Assembly (NCBI GenBank): GCA_025998675.1
Contig: AP024673.1
Coordinates: 895,221-959,220, forward strand
Length of the DNA stretch: 64,000 nucleotides
Reading direction: 5' to 3'
DNA from: Fimbriimonadales bacterium
Lineage (GTDB): Bacteria; Armatimonadota; Fimbriimonadia; Fimbriimonadales; GBS-DC
Shown here: positions 61,077-64,000 of the stretch, one piece after another
Numbering within the stretch: position 1 is the stretch's first letter
Layout: each line of letters begins with the position of its first letter
Translations under genes and position numbers: made by a program
Notes under the pieces: generated by a model
The model's database searches: none
Told to the model about the DNA's origin: nothing
What the model saw: only the letters and a program-made list of their open reading frames with translations

Positions 61077-64000
61077 ATGCAGAATCTCTACGCGCCGATT
61101 GAGCGGATATTGCATAGTGAACGGTTGGGCGAGCGGCTGGGCGAGCTGTTTTGCAGCGTGCTGAACTGGGGCGCGCTGCGTGCGCAACCCCTCACGCTCA
61201 AAGTCAACGCGCCCGTGAATCAGACGTTGACCCTGTACCCGATTGCCCAGATGAGCGGCTTGCCCGTGTTCCGGGTGGACTGGCACGCTGCCCGCCTGCC
61301 TTCTCTTACCGCCCGACGCGCCGTCTATCGCGCCCTCGCGCCCACCTACACCGAACACCTGCTCTGCTACAGCAACGCCAATCACTCCGAACTCGTTTTC
61401 ACATGGGCGCGCCAACGCCCCGACGGCAAAACTGAACTCCGCTCGCTCCCGTATACCCGCGGCGCGCCCGCCCGCACCACCCTCGAACGACTCGCCGAAC
61501 TCCAGTTCAGCATGCAAGAACTCCTGCAGGGCGAACCCAGCCTCGCCGCCGTGCTGGACAAACTCAACCGCGCCTTCGATGTCGAAAGCCTCTCCAAACA
61601 GTTCTATCAGGAGATTGCCAACTGGTACTTCTGGGCGTGCCAGGAAGTGCGATTCCCCATGCCCCCTGAAGAGACCAACCGCGACGCCTATATCGCCCAG
61701 AGCGTTATCCGCCTCATCACCCGACTGCTGTTCTGCTGGTTCCTCAAAGCCAAAGGGCTGATCCCCGACGCGCTGTTCGACGAGCGCACACTCACGACCC
61801 TCCTCAAAGGCGACGAGCCGCTCGCCGCCAGCGCACAAACCCGCTTCTACAAAGCCATCCTACAAAACCTCTTTTTCGCCACGCTGAATCAGGAACAAGA
61901 CCAGCGCGCCTTCCGCAAACGCAACCCCAACGGGCTGGACCCCCATCGCGGCATCACCAACCTCTACCGCTACGAAGACCTCTTCACGGACCCGAACCGC
62001 TTTCTGGAGCTGGTGCGTCCCATCCCGTTCCTCAACGGCGGGCTGTTTGAATGCCTCGATGAGGTCTACCGCAAAGAGGAGAACCGCCCCGACCGCCGCA
62101 TCGACGGCTTCTCCGACCACCCCAAAAACCCCCTGCATGTGCCCGACTATCTCTTCTTCAGCGAGGAGCGCACGGTAGACATCAGCCGCGCCTTCGGCGA
62201 GAAACGCACCGCCCGCGTGCGCGGACTCATCCACATCCTCAAACGCTACAACTTCACCGTGACCGAAAGCACGCCGCTGGACCAGCAGGTCGCGCTCGAC
62301 CCCGAACTCGCGGGCAAGGTGTTCGAAAACCTGCTGGCAGCCTACAACCCCGAAACCGCCACCACCGCCCGCAAAGCCACTGGCTCCTACTACACCCCGC
62401 GCGAGATTGTCGACTTTATGGTCGAAGAGTCGCTGATTCGCGTGCTACACGACGCGCTTCAGCAAGCGCACCCCGACGCGCCCCACATAGAACCCCGCCT
62501 GCGCCAGCTGTTCGACGAAAACGACGACGCCAACCCCTTCAACGAAGCCGAAACCCGCGCGCTCATCGACGCTCTCGACGCGCTCAAAACGATTGACCCC
62601 GCCTGCGGCTCCGGCGCGTTCCCGATGGGCATGCTGCACAAACTCGTGTTCCTGCTGGGCAAACTGGACCCCCGCAACGAACGCTGGAAAGAGAAACAGA
62701 TCGAACGCGCCCGCGCCCTCCCCGGCCCCGAAGTGCGCGAGAAGGTCATCGAGGACATCGAAAACGCCTTCGAACGCAACGAGCTGGACTACGGGCGCAA
62801 ACTGTTCCTGATCGAAAACGGCGTCTACGGCGTCGACATCCAGCCCATCGCCGTGCAGATTGCCAAAATGCGCTTCTTCATCGCGTTGATTGTAGACCAG
62901 CAGCCCGACCCCAGCCAGCCCAACAGCGGCGTCCGCCCGCTGCCGAACCTCGAAATCCGATTCGTCGCCGCCGACACGCTCAAGCGCATCCGCCAGAAAC
63001 CGCAGGAGGCGATTCCCGACCCGCACATCGAGCAGCTCAAAGCGCAGATTCGGCAGGTGCGCCAGCAATACTTCACCGCCCGCACGCCCGAAACCAAGCA
63101 GAAGCTGCGCCAGAAAGACGCCGACCTGCGCCAGCAACTCGCCCAGGAACTCAAAAAAAGCGGCTGGGACGACGCCGCCGCCCAAAAACTCGCCCGCTGG
63201 AACCCCTACGACCAGAACGCCTCCGCCCCCTTCTTCGAACCCGAATGGATGTTCGGCGTTTCGGAAGGCTTCGATATTGTCATCGGCAACCCGCCCTACA
63301 TCCAGCTCCAGAAAGCCTATGACGCCAAACGCAAATACGCCGACCTCTATATCGACGAAGGCTACTTCACCTTCGACCGCAGGGGCGACATCTACTGCCT
63401 CTTTTACGAGCGCGGGCTGGAGCTGCTCCGCTCTGGCGGAATCCTGGCGTACATCACCTCCAACAAGTGGATGCGCGCGGGCTACGGCGAAAAACTGCGC
63501 CAGTATTTCGCCGAAAAAACCAACCCCCTGCTGCTGATTGACCTCGGACCGGGCGTGTTCGAAAGTGCCACGGTGGATACGAACATCCTGCTGGCGCAAA
63601 AAGCATCCAATCAGAAGCGCCTGCACGCGCTGACCTACACCGACCGCGCGAAGAGCCTGCGCGAGGCGACGCAGACCCAGAGCGTCGTGCTGAACAACCT
63701 CTCCACAGGCGCATGGTTCATCGGCGGCGACGCCGAACAGCGACTAAAAGGGAAAATCGAGGCTCTCGGCAAACCCCTGCGCGACTGGGAGGTGAAAATC
63801 TATCGCGGCATTCTGACGGGCTTGAACGAGGCGTTCATTATTGACACGGCGACGCGCGAGCGAATTTTAGACGCCTGCAAAGACAACGCCGAACGCCAGC
63901 GCACCGAAGCGCTTATCAAACCCATCCTGCGCGGACGCGACATCAAACGCTACGCCTACGAGTGGAAGGGGTTGTGGGTGATTGGTACCTTTCCAGCCCT
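61077..64000 (+). CDS. Eco57I/PglX-like N6-adenine DNA methyltransferase, 3' end outside window
   Basis: At least 974 residues; no stop before the window ends. The SAM-binding motif is DPACGSGAFPMGML (about 506-519) and the catalytic motif NPPY lies at 738-741 in FDIVIGNPPYIQL. ATGSYYTPREIVDFMVEE before the SAM motif is typical of Eco57I-type and BREX PglX enzymes. The first ~430 residues are a large N-terminal domain of unclear role (RLITRLLFCWFLKAKGLIP); a nuclease site was not identified by eye. ATG 61077 follows CAGAGGGTG. Divergent from the PLD-SNF2 helicase, so probably one defence locus. Confidence 0.9.
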   Translation, partial: MQNLYAPIERILHSERLGERLGELFCSVLNWGALRAQPLTLKVNAPVNQTLTLYPIAQMSGLPVFRVDWHAARLPSLTARRAVYRALAPTYTEHLLCYSNANHSELVFTWARQRPDGKTELRSLPYTRGAPARTTLERLAELQFSMQELLQGEPSLAAVLDKLNRAFDVESLSKQFYQEIANWYFWACQEVRFPMPPEETNRDAYIAQSVIRLITRLLFCWFLKAKGLIPDALFDERTLTTLLKGDEPLAASAQTRFYKAILQNLFFATLNQEQDQRAFRKRNPNGLDPHRGITNLYRYEDLFTDPNRFLELVRPIPFLNGGLFECLDEVYRKEENRPDRRIDGFSDHPKNPLHVPDYLFFSEERTVDISRAFGEKRTARVRGLIHILKRYNFTVTESTPLDQQVALDPELAGKVFENLLAAYNPETATTARKATGSYYTPREIVDFMVEESLIRVLHDALQQAHPDAPHIEPRLRQLFDENDDANPFNEAETRALIDALDALKTIDPACGSGAFPMGMLHKLVFLLGKLDPRNERWKEKQIERARALPGPEVREKVIEDIENAFERNELDYGRKLFLIENGVYGVDIQPIAVQIAKMRFFIALIVDQQPDPSQPNSGVRPLPNLEIRFVAADTLKRIRQKPQEAIPDPHIEQLKAQIRQVRQQYFTARTPETKQKLRQKDADLRQQLAQELKKSGWDDAAAQKLARWNPYDQNASAPFFEPEWMFGVSEGFDIVIGNPPYIQLQKAYDAKRKYADLYIDEGYFTFDRRGDIYCLFYERGLELLRSGGILAYITSNKWMRAGYGEKLRQYFAEKTNPLLLIDLGPGVFESATVDTNILLAQKASNQKRLHALTYTDRAKSLREATQTQSVVLNNLSTGAWFIGGDAEQRLKGKIEALGKPLRDWEVKIYRGILTGLNEAFIIDTATRERILDACKDNAERQRTEALIKPILRGRDIKRYAYEWKGLWVIGTFPA

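Overview
The window is G+C-rich bacterial DNA with densely packed genes on both strands. It most resembles a member of the Armatimonadota. Three things point that way: two prepilin-like proteins of the FTLIELL type (one with an H-X9-DG motif), several secreted proteins ending in a tandem dockerin-like EF-hand cassette, and a protein with a PEP-CTERM-like tail. This is inference from gene style; no rRNA or tRNA gene was seen, so the phylum is not proven.

Layout. 1-12,100 is mostly housekeeping: the end of a CcmB-like permease, an ABC ATPase with a metallo-beta-lactamase-fold hydrolase, a PEP-CTERM-like protein, recO, a five-heme cytochrome c, a prepilin, an amidohydrolase, alr, folD, a methyltransferase, a Uma2-family protein and scpB. 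12,097-15,066 is a globin-coupled chemoreceptor (HemAT type) split by an IS4-like element with 20-bp perfect inverted repeats and an 11-bp target duplication. 15,133-22,589 holds pdxH, a DUF1080 protein, threonine aldolase, a YebC-family regulator, a rhomboid protease, a second prepilin and an ABC exporter with an unusual zinc-ribbon extension.

22,637-38,429 is an accessory, cell-surface island. It contains a 1,365-residue RHS/YD-repeat protein with an A+T-richer variable tip, a small membrane TPR gene directly behind it, and a broken duplicate of part of the RHS core. These are followed by five secreted proteins that share a C-terminal dockerin-like cassette. Four of the five end in a Cys residue. 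serA is embedded among them. The RHS protein carries the same cassette near its N-terminus and has a G9 tract early in its gene.

38,552-49,275 returns to core functions (metK, a second Uma2 protein, a DUF4870 protein, glnE, sufD), with a secreted ITGGGW-type protein and a large BNR-propeller protein. 49,366-50,238 is a candidate UPF0175/PIN toxin-antitoxin pair. 50,289-56,988 is a complete tetR-tolC-adaptor-RND efflux operon with a clear promoter and palindromic operator. 57,381-64,000 is a likely defence locus: a PLD-SNF2 helicase divergent from an Eco57I/PglX-like adenine methyltransferase that runs off the window. Both genes have the same 12-base motif in their leaders.

Interspersed palindromic repeats recur in accessory gaps, and one lies in frame inside the helicase gene. 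Several genes have a -10-like hexamer only 5-9 bases before the ATG and no Shine-Dalgarno sequence, which suggests leaderless transcripts.
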